A stretch of 6,124 nucleotides of DNA from Candidatus Cloacimonadota bacterium (GTDB lineage: Bacteria; Cloacimonadota; Cloacimonadia; Cloacimonadales; TCS61), in NCBI GenBank assembly GCA_011372345.1, contig DRTC01000639.1:1-6124 (forward strand), given 5' to 3'. The notes under the pieces are model-generated. The model had not been told where the DNA came from and searched no databases. It was given only the letters and a program-made list of their open reading frames with translations. Of this stretch, positions 5,984-6,124 are shown in pieces (position 1 is the stretch's first letter; each line of letters begins with the position of its first letter). Both the position numbers and the translations under genes were made by a program.

Positions 5984-6006
5984 TTCGGTGAAATCAGTAA
6001 CACAAC

Positions 6007-6124
6007 ATGCCAAGATGTGAAGTAAAACAAGTTGCTGACTTGTTACAAAATGAAAGGGATAATTTTGGAGAATTGTATTACGAGAAAAGTAACAATTTAG
6101 GCAAATTGTTTTACGAAATAGGAG
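6007..6124 (+). CDS. Possible start of an 11-residue-repeat protein, cut by the window end
   Basis: An open frame of 39 codons runs from ATG 6007 off the right edge, after an in-frame TAA at 5998-6000. From residue 9 the translation falls into 11-residue units: VADLLQNERDN, FGELYYEKSNN and LGKLFYEIG (cut). Each has Leu at position 4, and both complete units end in Asn. The period at DNA level is 33 nt; 6063-6087 and 6096-6120 share 19 of 25 bases. Blocks such as LGKLFYEIG recall the first helix of TPR motifs, but this is too short to assign. No good SD precedes the ATG (only GGTG about 16 nt upstream). The region also contains hairpins, so it may instead be non-coding repeat. Confidence 0.3.
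   Translation, partial: MPRCEVKQVADLLQNERDNFGELYYEKSNNLGKLFYEIG
6026..6044. repeat. AACAAGT hairpin
   Basis: AACAAGT (6026-6032) and ACTTGTT (6038-6044) form a 7-bp stem around TGCTG, followed by ACAAAATGAAAGGG. The arms and the A-rich, G-run tail resemble the deoC leader hairpin (4897-4930). It lies inside the possible ORF at 6007-6124, so the two readings compete. Confidence 0.4.
6091..6124. repeat. AACAATTT hairpin followed by GGAG at the window edge
   Basis: AACAATTT (6091-6098) and AAATTGTT (6103-6110) form a perfect 8-bp stem with loop AGGC, then TTACGAAATAGGAG. Total length and layout equal the deoC leader stretch at 4897-4930. The terminal AGGAG could be the SD of a gene just beyond the window, or simply codons of the ORF at 6007-6124. 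Confidence 0.4.

Larger units (their letters stand above)
5769..6006. other. Gene-poor region after deoC with scattered hairpins
   Basis: No frame here has a plausible start, SD and length together. The stretch is less AT-rich in parts than the gaps upstream and holds two good inverted repeats (5881-5908 and 5956-5983) and a weaker one (ATGATG 5928-5933 with CATCAT 5949-5954). It also has the word GGAACGAGA (5810-5818) shared with the repeat before deoC. No classical intrinsic terminator follows deoC. It looks like a continuation of the palindrome-rich intergenic material. Confidence 0.5.

Overview
This AT-rich window (by eye about two-thirds A+T) carries five complete protein genes, all on the + strand, separated by gaps of 73, 87, 27 and 186 nt, and ends in about 356 nt with no confident gene. 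Four genes can be named by family: an exported transglutaminase-like protein (47-1501), a GlmU/GlmX-type sugar-1-phosphate nucleotidyltransferase with a left-handed beta-helix (1575-2777), the PSP1-domain protein RicT/YaaT (2865-3692) and the 23S rRNA/tRNA methyltransferase RlmN (3720-4751). The fifth is deoxyribose-phosphate aldolase DeoC (4938-5768), here with an unusual four-cysteine C-terminal tail.

The gene content points to a bacterium of the Fibrobacteres-Chlorobi-Bacteroidetes (FCB) group in the broad sense. The transglutaminase-like protein has the layout I know from Bacteroidetes-type proteins, and the one-piece GlmX-like enzyme is also typical of that group. The AT-rich genome with many small intergenic palindromes would suit a candidate phylum such as Cloacimonadota. 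That placement is inference; no rRNA or other phylogenetic marker was tested.

Layout: a strong Shine-Dalgarno (SD) starts the transglutaminase-like gene. A hairpin with TTGCCA/TGGCAAG ends separates it from glmX, and a second hairpin of the same type separates glmX from ricT. The right arm of the second hairpin supplies the -35 box of a near-consensus sigma-70 promoter in front of ricT. ricT and rlmN are close enough to be one transcript. Between rlmN and deoC lies a dense mosaic of small palindromes. The first of them encodes the last residues and stop codon of rlmN, and the last ends just before the deoC SD. After deoC there are more hairpins, then a short open frame (6007 to the window end) that shows a 33-nt/11-residue periodicity.

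The genes do not form one pathway: they cover cell-envelope precursor synthesis, an exported protein, RNA or protein-complex functions and deoxynucleoside catabolism. They look like a run of housekeeping genes. The most unusual material is the intergenic hairpin families, whose copies keep pairing while changing sequence, the DeoC tail and the periodic ORF at the 3' edge. I see no clear defence system, mobile-element gene, CRISPR array, tRNA or rRNA.
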